DNA of 64,000 nucleotides, taken from positions 62,001 to 126,000 of the forward strand of contig NZ_JBBVGT010000001.1 in the NCBI RefSeq assembly GCF_042159835.1, in the 5' to 3' direction. Positions 42,407 through 51,550 of the stretch are shown here, piece by piece. The number at the start of each line of letters is the position of its first letter. Within the stretch, counting starts at the first letter, position 1. The DNA comes from Albibacterium profundi. GTDB lineage: Bacteria; Bacteroidota; Bacteroidia; Sphingobacteriales; Sphingobacteriaceae. Under the pieces are notes generated by a model. That model saw nothing but the letters and a program-made list of their open reading frames with translations, was not told the origin of the DNA and ran no database searches. A program made the translations under genes and the position numbers.

Positions 42407-43885
42407 ATGAAGTACTCTTACATTGCTTTAATGGCATGTTTCTGCCTTTTAATAAGCGGATGTTACGAAAGACCGGGAAACCGTGATACTGGTGCATCTG
42501 AGGAGACAACGAAAGCCATTGCGGAAAATGATTTGACTGCGGAGGTGACTGAGAATGCAAGTGGTAAGCTGGATTCTAGCGGTGCGGCCACGGACGAAAA
42601 AGCTGTCAGCAAGGGCCCAACGAAAGTGGCGCTCTATGTTGAGAATTCGGGTAGTATGAACGGTTATGTGAACGGGAATACGGAGTTCAAAAACGCGTTG
42701 GGCGACCTACTAGTTCTATTGAAATTCCATTACGGCGAGGAAAATATTGACCTCTTTTTTATTAATGATCAGATTCATGCGCTAGATGATTTGGGCGATC
42801 TAACACGCTTTGCTTCCTGGCTGAATCCGACAACCATGAAAGTGGGGAACACGGCTTCGAGTGACCTGAACCTGGTATTTAAGAAGGTTCTGGAAAAGAC
42901 AGATGGCCAAACACTTTCGCTCTTGTTTTCGGATTTGATTTATTCGATACAAGGTTCGAATACGGAAGAGCTCTTAGGTTACCAGAAGAGCCAAACGAAA
43001 GATGCCTTTCTTTCGAAATCCAAATCGGGTTCTGAACTGCAGACGTCCATTATCCAGTATCGGTCGACTTTCAACGGAACGTATTGGGATAAGAACAATC
43101 AGCGAACGGAACTGAAGGGTGCGAGTCGCCCCTACTACTTGACGATTACTGGTGAGGCTGACCGGGTGCTTGATCTGAATGAAAACATCGACCTGAAGGT
43201 AGCGGGTTTTGTAAATCAGCTGACCTTGACGACGGACGACTTTTCGGAGGACAATTATTATTCGGTGCTGACAAGTACCTACAATCAGGGTCGCTTTAAA
43301 CCAATCCGCAGTATGTCTTCAGCTAAGTATGTACGTGGCATTGAGGATGTGGAGGTTAATGAACGCAGCTCCGCTCCTTTTTCATTTGCTGTGGCGGTCG
43401 ACCTTTCACGGATTCCTGTAGAAGAAAGCTACAAAGTAAATACGGCAAACTACGAGATTCTGGATGGGAACTATGCGATTGATTCCATTATGCGGATTGA
43501 GCAGAATGATATTCAGCCGAGTGATTGGATTCGTATACAGGAGGCAAATGCTACACACTTGTTTTTAGTGGAAGCGCAAGGGAAAGCTTTTTCAGACTTG
43601 AGTTTTGCAATGAAAAAACAACTACCGGCGTGGGTGTATGAAAGCGACACGAAGGATGATACAACACTTGAGGGCAGAAAGGATAAGACCTTTGGCTTCA
43701 AATATTTGGTGGAAGGAGTTTCGGAAGCTTATGAGACGGTAGCGAAGAATAAAGAGTATTATTTTGAGGTAAAAGTTCCGGTTCGTAAAGCGACGGCGAG
43801 CAATACTGGAAAGATTTTTGTTGTGCTTGTGCTGCTTGCGGTAATCGGAGGATTGGTGTACACCTATATGAAACGACGAAAATGA
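42407..43885 (+). CDS. vWA-like lipoprotein with C-terminal transmembrane helix
   Basis: A 492-residue protein. Residues 1-19 are a lipoprotein signal (CFCLLISGC, Cys19). After a low-complexity acidic linker (20-70), residues about 73-250 look like a von Willebrand A domain: VALYVENSGSMNGYV (79-83 ENSGS in place of DxSxS), Thr149 before a helix, and SLLFSDLIYS (Asp176). A beta-rich region with a second domain follows, and the protein ends with a membrane helix (IFVVLVLLAVIGGLVYTYM) and a basic tip. The vWA domain is therefore periplasmic, held at the inner membrane. Its stop overlaps the next start. First gene of a seven-gene operon; no named family recognised. Confidence 0.7.
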   Translation: MKYSYIALMACFCLLISGCYERPGNRDTGASEETTKAIAENDLTAEVTENASGKLDSSGAATDEKAVSKGPTKVALYVENSGSMNGYVNGNTEFKNALGDLLVLLKFHYGEENIDLFFINDQIHALDDLGDLTRFASWLNPTTMKVGNTASSDLNLVFKKVLEKTDGQTLSLLFSDLIYSIQGSNTEELLGYQKSQTKDAFLSKSKSGSELQTSIIQYRSTFNGTYWDKNNQRTELKGASRPYYLTITGEADRVLDLNENIDLKVAGFVNQLTLTTDDFSEDNYYSVLTSTYNQGRFKPIRSMSSAKYVRGIEDVEVNERSSAPFSFAVAVDLSRIPVEESYKVNTANYEILDGNYAIDSIMRIEQNDIQPSDWIRIQEANATHLFLVEAQGKAFSDLSFAMKKQLPAWVYESDTKDDTTLEGRKDKTFGFKYLVEGVSEAYETVAKNKEYYFEVKVPVRKATASNTGKIFVVLVLLAVIGGLVYTYMKRRK

Positions 43886-44295
43886 ATGAAATTTTTGCCC
43901 CGCTATACGAGGGCTGGGGATTATTTTGGTTAGGCGATTTTTCTAACGATCTTTATAGCAATAACTTATACACACCGGTAGGTCTGATCATGCTGATCTC
44001 ATCCATTATATGGATGCTGGTTTATTATTATGTGATTGACCATCCGCGCTTTGCAAAAGCATGGCACTGGTTGGTGTGGATTTTGATTTTATGTGGAATT
44101 AATTTCGCAGTAGCGAACTATGTATCTTTTTCACAATTGACGGAGCTGTATACGGCTCAGGAAAAAGATGTGCCTTACTATGCGGAGTTTACGACGTTTT
44201 CTTTTGTGAATGCGCTGTGGACCTTTATTGTGGCTTTTGCTGTGTCTTTACTCATTAAAGGAAAGTCGGTGATGTGCCGACGGACACCTTTTTAA
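43882..44295 (+). CDS. Small integral membrane protein of the tubulin-like/Hsp70-like operon
   Basis: A 137-residue protein starting in an ATGA overlap with the preceding stop. Three hydrophobic helices are seen: about 34-54 (GLIMLISSIIWMLVYYYVI), 64-84 (WLVWILILCGINFAVANYV) and 110-128 (ALWTFIVAFAVSLLIKG). The N-terminus is amphipathic (FAPLYEGWGLFWLGDFSND). No family is recognised. Translational coupling to the vWA-like lipoprotein suggests a direct complex in the inner membrane. Confidence 0.65.
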   Translation: MNEIFAPLYEGWGLFWLGDFSNDLYSNNLYTPVGLIMLISSIIWMLVYYYVIDHPRFAKAWHWLVWILILCGINFAVANYVSFSQLTELYTAQEKDVPYYAEFTTFSFVNALWTFIVAFAVSLLIKGKSVMCRRTPF

Positions 44296-44310
44296 TTCGA
44301 TTGATAAAAA

Positions 44311-45750
44311 ATGGCTAAACTCTATTTATTTGGAATTGGGGGTACGGGATCGAGGGTTATTAAATCCTTGGCGATGCTGCTGTCAGCAGGTGTAGATTTT
44401 AATGGATATGAATTGGTGCCTATTATCATTGATCCGGATTCGGCGAATGGTGATGTGACGCGGACGGTAGAGATACTAAAGGCCTATCAGCATATACACG
44501 AACGGATTAATAAGGAAAAGACACCGGATAGCAGTTTCTTTAGCACACCGATCTCGGGTATCTCACAGAACTTCAGATTGGAAATAAAAGGTAGCCATAA
44601 TGAGGAATTTCGGGAATATATTGGCTATTCGGAATTGAGCGACAATAATAAGGCTTTAATCTCGATGTTGTTCTCTGAAGATAACTTGCGAGCAGATATG
44701 GAGGTGGGCTTTAAAGGCAATCCAAATATCGGTTCGGTGGTGTTGAACCAGTTTAGCGAATCGGAAGATTTTGTGAAGTTTGCGTCCGACTTTTCGACGG
44801 GCGATCGGATCTTTATTATCTCTTCGATTTTTGGTGGAACTGGTGCCGCAGGTTTTCCATTGCTACTGAAGAATATTAAGAATGCAGACCATACCTTACC
44901 TACTTGGGCATTGTTGAAAGAGGCACCCATTGGAGCTATATCGATTCTTCCCTACTTTGGGGTATGGCCTGATCCGAAGTCGAAAATCGACAAGGCAACC
45001 TTTATCTCCAAGACGAAAGCAGCGCTAACTTATTATAATAAGAATGTATCAGGTAATAATTCACTTAATGCATTATACTATATTGGTGATGAAGTAAATA
45101 AAGACTATGAAAATCATGAAGGGTCTACCTTCCAAAAGAATGACGCGCACTTTATTGAACTAGCGGCGGCATTGGCGATTGTCGACTTTGTGGCGACGGA
45201 TGACTCCTATTTACAGAACGTAAACGGTCGCGCTACAGCTCCTTTATACAAAGAGTATGGGGTTATCAACGACGCGGAGACGATGACCTTTGGCGACCTG
45301 GGCAAGGGAACGCAGATGAGGCTACGGGAAGCGCTGACGAAGTTTACGTTGTTTAATATGTACACCGAAAATCATATTCATTCTGCATTGGATTTGCCAT
45401 GGGCGACGGGCTCTGTGAAAATTGACCGACAGTTTTTAGGACAACCCTTCTTCAACACGTATATACGGACAATCAACAAGCATTTCTGGGAATGGTTAAC
45501 CGAGCTGAAGAGGAATAAACGGAGCTTTGCTCCATTCGATCTGAAGGTTGGGTACAACAATCTTTTTGAACTCGTGGCCGACAGTAAGCCGAAGAAAGGA
45601 TTGTTTGAACGGGGATCGAATTACTCGCGTCTGGACTATCTCCTTTCAAAAGTTGAACCGAAGATTAAAGCAAAAGATCAGGATACCTTCTTTATAGAGC
45701 TGTTTGATAAGGCTTTGGAAAATGCGACGAAAGAAAAATTCGGTACTTAA
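44311..45750 (+). CDS. Tubulin/FtsZ-like GTPase-fold protein
   Basis: A 479-residue soluble protein. Residues 4-16 (LYLFGIGGTGSRV) match the first nucleotide-binding loop of the tubulin/FtsZ fold, residues 36-42 (VPIIIDPD) the next strand, and residues 167-182 (RIFIISSIFGGTGAAGFP) the tubulin signature GGTGxGx in a divergent form. The remainder (about 190-479) has a predicted mixed fold and a C-terminal region rich in charged helices. It resembles the Pfam tubulin-like group (Tubulin_2) rather than FtsZ, whose signature is GGGTGTG. It probably binds GTP and may polymerise. It lies 15 bp after the membrane protein and 64 bp before the Hsp70-like gene. Confidence 0.75.
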   Translation: MAKLYLFGIGGTGSRVIKSLAMLLSAGVDFNGYELVPIIIDPDSANGDVTRTVEILKAYQHIHERINKEKTPDSSFFSTPISGISQNFRLEIKGSHNEEFREYIGYSELSDNNKALISMLFSEDNLRADMEVGFKGNPNIGSVVLNQFSESEDFVKFASDFSTGDRIFIISSIFGGTGAAGFPLLLKNIKNADHTLPTWALLKEAPIGAISILPYFGVWPDPKSKIDKATFISKTKAALTYYNKNVSGNNSLNALYYIGDEVNKDYENHEGSTFQKNDAHFIELAAALAIVDFVATDDSYLQNVNGRATAPLYKEYGVINDAETMTFGDLGKGTQMRLREALTKFTLFNMYTENHIHSALDLPWATGSVKIDRQFLGQPFFNTYIRTINKHFWEWLTELKRNKRSFAPFDLKVGYNNLFELVADSKPKKGLFERGSNYSRLDYLLSKVEPKIKAKDQDTFFIELFDKALENATKEKFGT

Positions 45751-45814
45751 GGGTGTTTGGATTAATGATAAGAAGTGCGGAGTCGATTAAAACAAAACGG
45801 TAAAGAAAAAACAC

Positions 45815-48800
45815 ATGTCAAAAGTTTTTAGATTTCATAACGGTAATAACAATATTGAAGATTGGCAGATCACGGAAGCCTATGGCAGCAATGCTATCAG
45901 TGCGATCCAGGATCCTGCCGGTGAGTCTGCGAGCCGGGAAATCACGTCAATACCCAGTCCTTTCGCTCGTATAGACTTGATTCAGACGGCTTTTAGGCGA
46001 TTGAATGAAAGTCGCCAAGTAGACGGCGATTCAATTTACCATAAAATGGTTTCTGATACGCTGGATGTGGCTGAACTGTTCTTTAATTTGGACCGTTTTC
46101 AGGACCGATTGAAACTGGTGGTATGGGATAAGCATCAGGATTTAAAGGAATTACTGAATTCATCGAACCCAAAACATAAGCGGCTGGGCGAAACACTGAA
46201 GCTTTACTTGGATCAGGATAAGGATGCACATAACTTTGATTCTTTGAATAGCATTTACCTGCTGGATTACTATCAGGGCGGTCCGCGAAAGATGAATATT
46301 ATAGGAGGAACCTCTCCTTCTACCTTATTTTTCACCTCGGCTAACGATCTTAGTTACGTGAATATCCAGTTTGGGATCAAGAAAGTATTTTCCTCTCAAT
46401 ACCAAGCGCTTTATCAGCGGGATATCGAGTTTCAGAAATACCTTTACGGAATGCAGAAACACTGGACAGGATTCCAATCGAAGTTCCACGAAATCGACGG
46501 CTATTTGAATGAAAATTACAGTCGCCTACGAGACGACGTAAAGCAAGCGATTCAAGGCCTTACGGAGGCTGAGTTCAACAATGCATATACGCCGATTACG
46601 ATTGGAGGCGACGGAAACATGGTGGAGGTGCTGGGCTTCCCGATACGAAAAAAAATTGCAAAACCAACGAATATTGCAGACCAGTCTGACTTCGTAATTG
46701 CCTCTGACAAATATGAAGGCCTGAAGCCGTTGGTATTGCCGAACGAGAAATTTTCAAATAAGCTACAATACACGACTGATCACTGGGATGCGAACCTGAA
46801 GGCGCCGCATGTTGATACACGTGACATGAGCGAGCGTAAACTGCCTTTTGTTGGCGACCAGTATCCGTACCTTACGGTATCTGATTTGCTGGAGCCTTAT
46901 TTGATACGCACGGTCTATCCGTTGCAGAAGTCGGCTTACTTTGATGGAAACCTGTCTGCCGAGAAGTCTTTTACCAAAGGTTTTATTCTGCCGATAAAGA
47001 AAGCTTTTTTCGACTATTTTGATACGGACTTTTTACTGGGGCATACAGCGAACGGTCAGCCAGCCTTCGAAATGCGCTTGGGCGCAGGCGGTGGTGTGAC
47101 CGTTACCTTACGTGTTCCGGTTAAAAAAGGCACGGTCTCATTTCAGCGAATATACTATCCGTCGTCTAACGAATTGAGTATTGAAGAAGCTGATATAGAA
47201 AACAATAAAGGTATTATCGTAGAGAATCAGTTTAGCTTAACAACTTTCCCTTTTTATAAGCTGCCGGCCGACTATAATCAGGTTTATCGCATAGCTTTGA
47301 TGGATCGTGATGTATTGCCACTGACGAAGTCTAGACGCTACTCTTTGAGTTTCTTTAAGAATCGTGCTGGTGGAAAAGGTGCTGACTTGGGGGCAGCGAA
47401 TGCCAACGCGGAAACGACTATCAAGGCAGAGAAATCACGCTCGAGGAAGTCGGCTGACGGACTCAGCTCTCACTTCTATGTATTGGAAGATGACTTCGAT
47501 TATATGGTGGTGAAGGATGGCGCCGGACACCAGGGAATTGTGCTTCCGCTGTTTGAGAAAATTGAGCCGGGAACGGAGAGCTTTACCTTTGCAGTCGATT
47601 TTGGAACGACAAACACGCATATAGAATATCGGAAAAACGATTTGGACCCGCAGCCTTTCGAGATTGGTGAGGACGACCTACAGATGGCTAGCCTACATGA
47701 TCCGAAGATTGAGGAGACGGATATATCACTCTCAGGGACAGGTGCTGCGGCATTGATCCTAACCCTTCCGCACGAGTTCTTGCCATTGAAAGTAGGTCGA
47801 AAATTGCAATACGGCTTCCCGACACGGACCGCGATCCATTACAATGATGCAACGGATTTTACAAGTTCTACTTATGCCTTAGCAGATCTGAACTTATCCT
47901 TTACTTACGAGAAGGAATTGATACCAAAGAATATTAAGTTTGACACCAACCTGAAGTGGTCCGACTTTAAAGCGAATACCAAGGAGCTGAAGAAGGTGGA
48001 CGCTTACTTTGAAAACCTGATGCTGTTGATCCGAAACAAGGTGATTCTGAATGGCGGGAATCCGGATAAAACCGATTTGGTATGGTTCTACCCTTCCAGC
48101 ATGTTGCCTTTCAAGATCGGCATGATGGAATTTAAATGGGAGAACCTGTTCAGTCGCTATATAACCGACAAACGTTCTCCGATGAAGCTGTCGGAGTCGA
48201 TCGCCCCATTCTATTACTTCAAAAACCGACTGGGTGTGACGGCTACGGAGCGCCCGGTAGTGTCAATCGACATCGGCGGTGGTACTTCGGATATGGTAGT
48301 GTATACGAAGAATCGACCGGAAGTGCTGACTTCGATGCGTTTTGCGGCGAACACGATCTTTGGAGATGCTTATAATTCCAATCCGGCATTAAATGGTTTC
48401 GTAAAGAAATACACAGAGAAGTTTAAAGACCTGGGAATTGTATCCTATTACCTACCAAAGCTGCAGCGCTCGGATGATATTGCGGGATTCTTCTTCTCGC
48501 TAGAAAACAACCGGGATCTGCAGAAAAGGAATCACGATGCATCCTTTGCAAAAGAGTTGCGACAGGATGCGGATTTCCGAATGGTGTTCCTATTGTTCTA
48601 TTCGGCGATTATCTATCATCTGGCGAAGCTTATGAAGGCCAAAGGCTTGGATAAGCCGGCTTATATCACATTCTCGGGAACGGGATCGAAGGTGATCGAC
48701 TTTGCCGATCCGCGACCGAAGTTGAAAGGTTTAGGGAAATTGACCGAGGCTATTTTCTCGGAAGTGTATACAGCGGCTGGCTTGGGCACGAGTGAAACTG

Positions 48801-49354
48801 ACGGCGACGGGCGCCCTGATGAGGATGTCGATATCTTGGCCGCTTCTGCGGATGCTTTAGCAGCCAACAAAGCGGTGCACCCAATGGACGGTGCAATCGA
48901 ACTAAAACAATATGAAAATCCGAAGGAAATAACCTGTAAGGGTGGCTTGATGATTGACGAGGAGATTGAGATTGAAGATATCAAATCGGTGCTGCTAGGT
49001 GATGAAAAGAATACGCTTTTAGAAGATAAAGCGTTGACTTACTCAGATATAAATAATGAATTGACAGATAGCGTATTAGTAGAGTACAATAATTTTATTG
49101 ACTTGTTCTTTAAACTCCATCAGGATATGAATTTTTCGAAAGAATTCGGAGCCAATCCTTCGACGATTACCTTAGCGCAGACGGTCTTGAGAAGCAAAGC
49201 AAAAGAGTTCTTACTTTTAGGTATTGAACAACAGCTTAAAGAGTTGAATGAAGATCAAAATGTAGAAATATCAGACAGTTTATTTTTCTATCCGCTAGTG
49301 GGTGTCCTTAACAAATTGGCTTTCAATATTTACGAAGAAGAGGAAGTTCAGTAG
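45815..49354 (+). CDS. Large protein with C-terminal Hsp70/actin-like ATPase domain
   Basis: A 1179-residue soluble protein without signal peptide or membrane helix. The C-terminal half carries the three nucleotide-site motifs of the actin/Hsp70/hexokinase superfamily: phosphate 1 AVDFGTTNTHIEY (593-605, Asp595), phosphate 2 VSIDIGGGTSDMVVY (816-830, Asp819), and the adenosine motif TFSGTGSKV (952-960). The first 590 residues are not recognised; they contain repeated beta-rich segments and aromatic patches. The arrangement is reminiscent of SrfB-like Hsp70-fold proteins but I cannot assign it. The end is acidic (NIYEEEEVQ). It is the centrepiece of the operon together with the tubulin-like protein. 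Confidence 0.75.
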   Translation: MSKVFRFHNGNNNIEDWQITEAYGSNAISAIQDPAGESASREITSIPSPFARIDLIQTAFRRLNESRQVDGDSIYHKMVSDTLDVAELFFNLDRFQDRLKLVVWDKHQDLKELLNSSNPKHKRLGETLKLYLDQDKDAHNFDSLNSIYLLDYYQGGPRKMNIIGGTSPSTLFFTSANDLSYVNIQFGIKKVFSSQYQALYQRDIEFQKYLYGMQKHWTGFQSKFHEIDGYLNENYSRLRDDVKQAIQGLTEAEFNNAYTPITIGGDGNMVEVLGFPIRKKIAKPTNIADQSDFVIASDKYEGLKPLVLPNEKFSNKLQYTTDHWDANLKAPHVDTRDMSERKLPFVGDQYPYLTVSDLLEPYLIRTVYPLQKSAYFDGNLSAEKSFTKGFILPIKKAFFDYFDTDFLLGHTANGQPAFEMRLGAGGGVTVTLRVPVKKGTVSFQRIYYPSSNELSIEEADIENNKGIIVENQFSLTTFPFYKLPADYNQVYRIALMDRDVLPLTKSRRYSLSFFKNRAGGKGADLGAANANAETTIKAEKSRSRKSADGLSSHFYVLEDDFDYMVVKDGAGHQGIVLPLFEKIEPGTESFTFAVDFGTTNTHIEYRKNDLDPQPFEIGEDDLQMASLHDPKIEETDISLSGTGAAALILTLPHEFLPLKVGRKLQYGFPTRTAIHYNDATDFTSSTYALADLNLSFTYEKELIPKNIKFDTNLKWSDFKANTKELKKVDAYFENLMLLIRNKVILNGGNPDKTDLVWFYPSSMLPFKIGMMEFKWENLFSRYITDKRSPMKLSESIAPFYYFKNRLGVTATERPVVSIDIGGGTSDMVVYTKNRPEVLTSMRFAANTIFGDAYNSNPALNGFVKKYTEKFKDLGIVSYYLPKLQRSDDIAGFFFSLENNRDLQKRNHDASFAKELRQDADFRMVFLLFYSAIIYHLAKLMKAKGLDKPAYITFSGTGSKVIDFADPRPKLKGLGKLTEAIFSEVYTAAGLGTSETDGDGRPDEDVDILAASADALAANKAVHPMDGAIELKQYENPKEITCKGGLMIDEEIEIEDIKSVLLGDEKNTLLEDKALTYSDINNELTDSVLVEYNNFIDLFFKLHQDMNFSKEFGANPSTITLAQTVLRSKAKEFLLLGIEQQLKELNEDQNVEISDSLFFYPLVGVLNKLAFNIYEEEEVQ

Positions 49355-49438
49355 GCGAAGTAGGGTGACTCCTTTTGAAGTAAATTTTATACACGAATGA
49401 AAGATTGTACGTTATTGTAGAAGATAATTTTAAGAAAC

Positions 49439-50038
49439 ATGTTTTTAACGACCATATTACCGGCGATAGTTGTTGTTTTCCTGATTGTCATTCAGGGTTA
49501 CCTAACGCAGCGCACGATGAAGAGCAAATATGCCGACCCTTTGCAAAAAAAGGTAGAGGAGCTGGAGTTGGATATCGCGAAGAAGGACCATGAGGTAAAG
49601 AAATTAACGGAGACCGTATTGGCTCTGCAAACAGAACTGGAAAAGATGGCACAAGATACGGTGAAGTTCTTAAATCAGAAGCCTGTACAATCCGCACCTA
49701 AACAAGAGAAAGAGCTGTTAGCCGACTTCTACATGTCGACCCCAAACAAAGACGGGAGCTTTAACAGCGCTTCGTATAGTGAGCAATTTCTTCCGTCCGT
49801 TTCGATCTATCATTTTACGGCATTAAATGAGAAAGAAGCCGAGTTTGAATTTGAAAGCGACGAACAGGGAACTCGAGATGCGTTAAATTTTTCAAAATCG
49901 TATATTGAGCCCGTATGTGACGAGGAAAACGATGTAACGCCAGATAGCAAAACAGTGGTGACCTTGCGGAAAGGCTTGGTCGAGAAGAACAACGGTAGCT
50001 GGATTGTAAAACAAAAGGCTGTGGTGATGTATAAGTAA
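49439..50038 (+). CDS. Membrane-anchored coiled-coil protein
   Basis: A 199-residue protein with one N-terminal membrane helix (LTTILPAIVVVFLIVIQGYL) and a coiled coil at about residues 35-75 (ADPLQKKVEELELDIAKKDH). The C-terminal 100 residues form a small soluble domain (LADFYMSTPNKDGSFNSASY ... NNGSWIVKQKAVVMYK) that resembles no family I know. It follows the Hsp70-like gene after an 84-bp gap and precedes the next small gene by 16 bp. Probably an anchor or adaptor of the same complex. Confidence 0.6.
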   Translation: MFLTTILPAIVVVFLIVIQGYLTQRTMKSKYADPLQKKVEELELDIAKKDHEVKKLTETVLALQTELEKMAQDTVKFLNQKPVQSAPKQEKELLADFYMSTPNKDGSFNSASYSEQFLPSVSIYHFTALNEKEAEFEFESDEQGTRDALNFSKSYIEPVCDEENDVTPDSKTVVTLRKGLVEKNNGSWIVKQKAVVMYK

Positions 50039-50054
50039 TAAATCAGCAACGAAA

Positions 50055-50324
50055 ATGATAACTGCGATTGTGATAGGAATTGGATTGATAGCCGTGGGCA
50101 TGCAGCTTTACTTCTTTCTGAAGACGCTGGGGCAAAGCAGTGCCTTAACGAAGCTGATCCCTCCGACAAAAGATTTAAAGACGGTTAAGGTGTTTGTTCC
50201 CGACCAAGAAGAGTTGGACTCCGAAAAAGTTCTATCGAAAAAACACAAGCATGCGGTAAGTCCGGAGCAACGGATTTCTGAAGAAAGCTTTTTTGAACAT
50301 TTAGTTCGATCAGACGAAAAATAA
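50055..50324 (+). CDS. Small single-pass membrane protein
   Basis: An 89-residue protein: membrane helix at about residues 2-25 (ITAIVIGIGLIAVGMQLYFF), then a charged tail (DLKTVKVFVPDQEELDSEKV ... RISEESFFEHLVRSDEK). It is read in the same direction and spaced 4 bp from the following gene. The length, translation initiation at a clear ATG and the operon setting support a real gene. No family recognised. Confidence 0.6.
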   Translation: MITAIVIGIGLIAVGMQLYFFLKTLGQSSALTKLIPPTKDLKTVKVFVPDQEELDSEKVLSKKHKHAVSPEQRISEESFFEHLVRSDEK

Positions 50325-50328
50325 GGCT

Positions 50329-51441
50329 ATGGGATATATTGAGGTAAAACTAATTGAAGCTCCGAAAAACTGGTCGAAAGACAAGAAAGCCCTGATCACA
50401 CAGATAAACGACTATCTGCTGAAGAACCGAGGCTTAATTGGCGACTTCAATCAGCTGAAAGAGCTTATTGACCGGAAGTCGGACGCCCAAGATAAAGACA
50501 TCAAAAACAATGTCACCCTCCCCTTATACATCGGCCTGGTGGCGGCATTGCTATCCCTAGTCATTGCATTTTTAAGTTTGCCGTCCGTGACATCGATTGG
50601 TGCTGAAACGCTAGGTACGCTGTTCGTCGTCTTAAAGATAGCCTTAGTGGTGAGCATTCTAGGTTTTCTACTTACGGTTATTTCCTGGGGTTTTATTTAC
50701 CGCAAGGCTGCTGCGAAAAACACAGAGCAGAAGATGGCGATGTATGATTTCATACACCAAGAGATGGATCAGCAGCTTTCTCATAATATTACATCGAGCG
50801 TGTATGCACTGCAAGCCAAGATGGACAGTTTTGCCAGTCGCTTTGAAAAGAGCACGGTGGGTTTCCAGATGGTAGTTCAGGAAATGAAGGCCAGTTTTGA
50901 ACAGCAAGCTAAATACATGAGGGAATTGAAGGACACGGACTTAGGCGCTCTGAGCGAACATAATGTCAAGGTTATTCAAGAGATACGTCATAGTGCAAAA
51001 GAGTTTGATAAGCTGAACAACTACCTGAAAGAAACGAACGCTCTGGTGGAAGGCATGAAGACACTGAACGCCAACTTAGAAGTTCGCGAGAAGCAGTCGA
51101 CCGCCCTAGAGCGCATTTCTAAATCGGTAGACAGCAATATCGATCTGAACAAGCAGATGATTGAGGTACTTCATTCTGATCTGCGCGAGATAGAGACCCG
51201 AAAGAAATACATGGCCGATGCCGTCATCAATGTAGATCACGCTTTACAAAAGGCTTTGGAGGAGTTAAGTGCCCATACCATCGCTAAATTGAACAGCATC
51301 CGTGAATTAACGATCAAAGAAGAGCATGCCATAGAAAAGCGTGTGGCTGTGCGTGACAAACAGCAGGGCAAGCAATTAGAGCAGGTTTTATCCGCCTTGC
51401 AATCACTCATCGAGGAAATGAAGGAGAACAAGGCTCAATAA
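50329..51441 (+). CDS. Two-helix membrane protein with long cytoplasmic coiled coil
   Basis: A 370-residue protein. An N-terminal soluble segment (1-60) is followed by two membrane helices, about 64-84 (LPLYIGLVAALLSLVIAFL) and 97-123 (TLFVVLKIALVVSILGFLLT). From about 130 to the end it is almost entirely helical and coiled-coil, with heptad patterning in LSEHNVKVIQEIRHSAKEFD and LHSDLREIETRKKYMADAVI. The two-helix-plus-tail layout is loosely like MotA/ExbB-type motor proteins, but only two helices are present, so it is not that family. Last gene of the operon, followed by a hairpin. Confidence 0.65.
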   Translation: MGYIEVKLIEAPKNWSKDKKALITQINDYLLKNRGLIGDFNQLKELIDRKSDAQDKDIKNNVTLPLYIGLVAALLSLVIAFLSLPSVTSIGAETLGTLFVVLKIALVVSILGFLLTVISWGFIYRKAAAKNTEQKMAMYDFIHQEMDQQLSHNITSSVYALQAKMDSFASRFEKSTVGFQMVVQEMKASFEQQAKYMRELKDTDLGALSEHNVKVIQEIRHSAKEFDKLNNYLKETNALVEGMKTLNANLEVREKQSTALERISKSVDSNIDLNKQMIEVLHSDLREIETRKKYMADAVINVDHALQKALEELSAHTIAKLNSIRELTIKEEHAIEKRVAVRDKQQGKQLEQVLSALQSLIEEMKENKAQ

Positions 51442-51487
51442 TAGCATCCTGTTCCCTATTATATCCAGTCTACTGATGATATTTTAA

Positions 51488-51511
51488 CATATCACGCTAT
51501 TAAGTGATATG
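51488..51511. other. Hairpin between converging operons
   Basis: CATATCAC (51488-51495) pairs perfectly with GTGATATG (51504-51511) around an 8-nt loop. It lies between the converging stop codons at 51441 and 51551. No T-tract follows on either strand, so it may stabilise 3' ends rather than terminate. Confidence 0.5.
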
Positions 51512-51550
51512 GAAACCTATTCGCTTAGAATTAGCAGGTGAAACGAATCT

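Noticed and set aside
49405..49593. A 62-residue plus-strand frame before the coiled-coil gene
   Set aside because: Overlaps the better-supported frame starting at 49439, which has a membrane helix and coiled coil.
50329..51441. A ZorA/MotA-type motor protein (Zorya-like defence)
   Set aside because: Only two membrane helices are seen and no ZorB/OmpA-like partner or helicase is in the operon.
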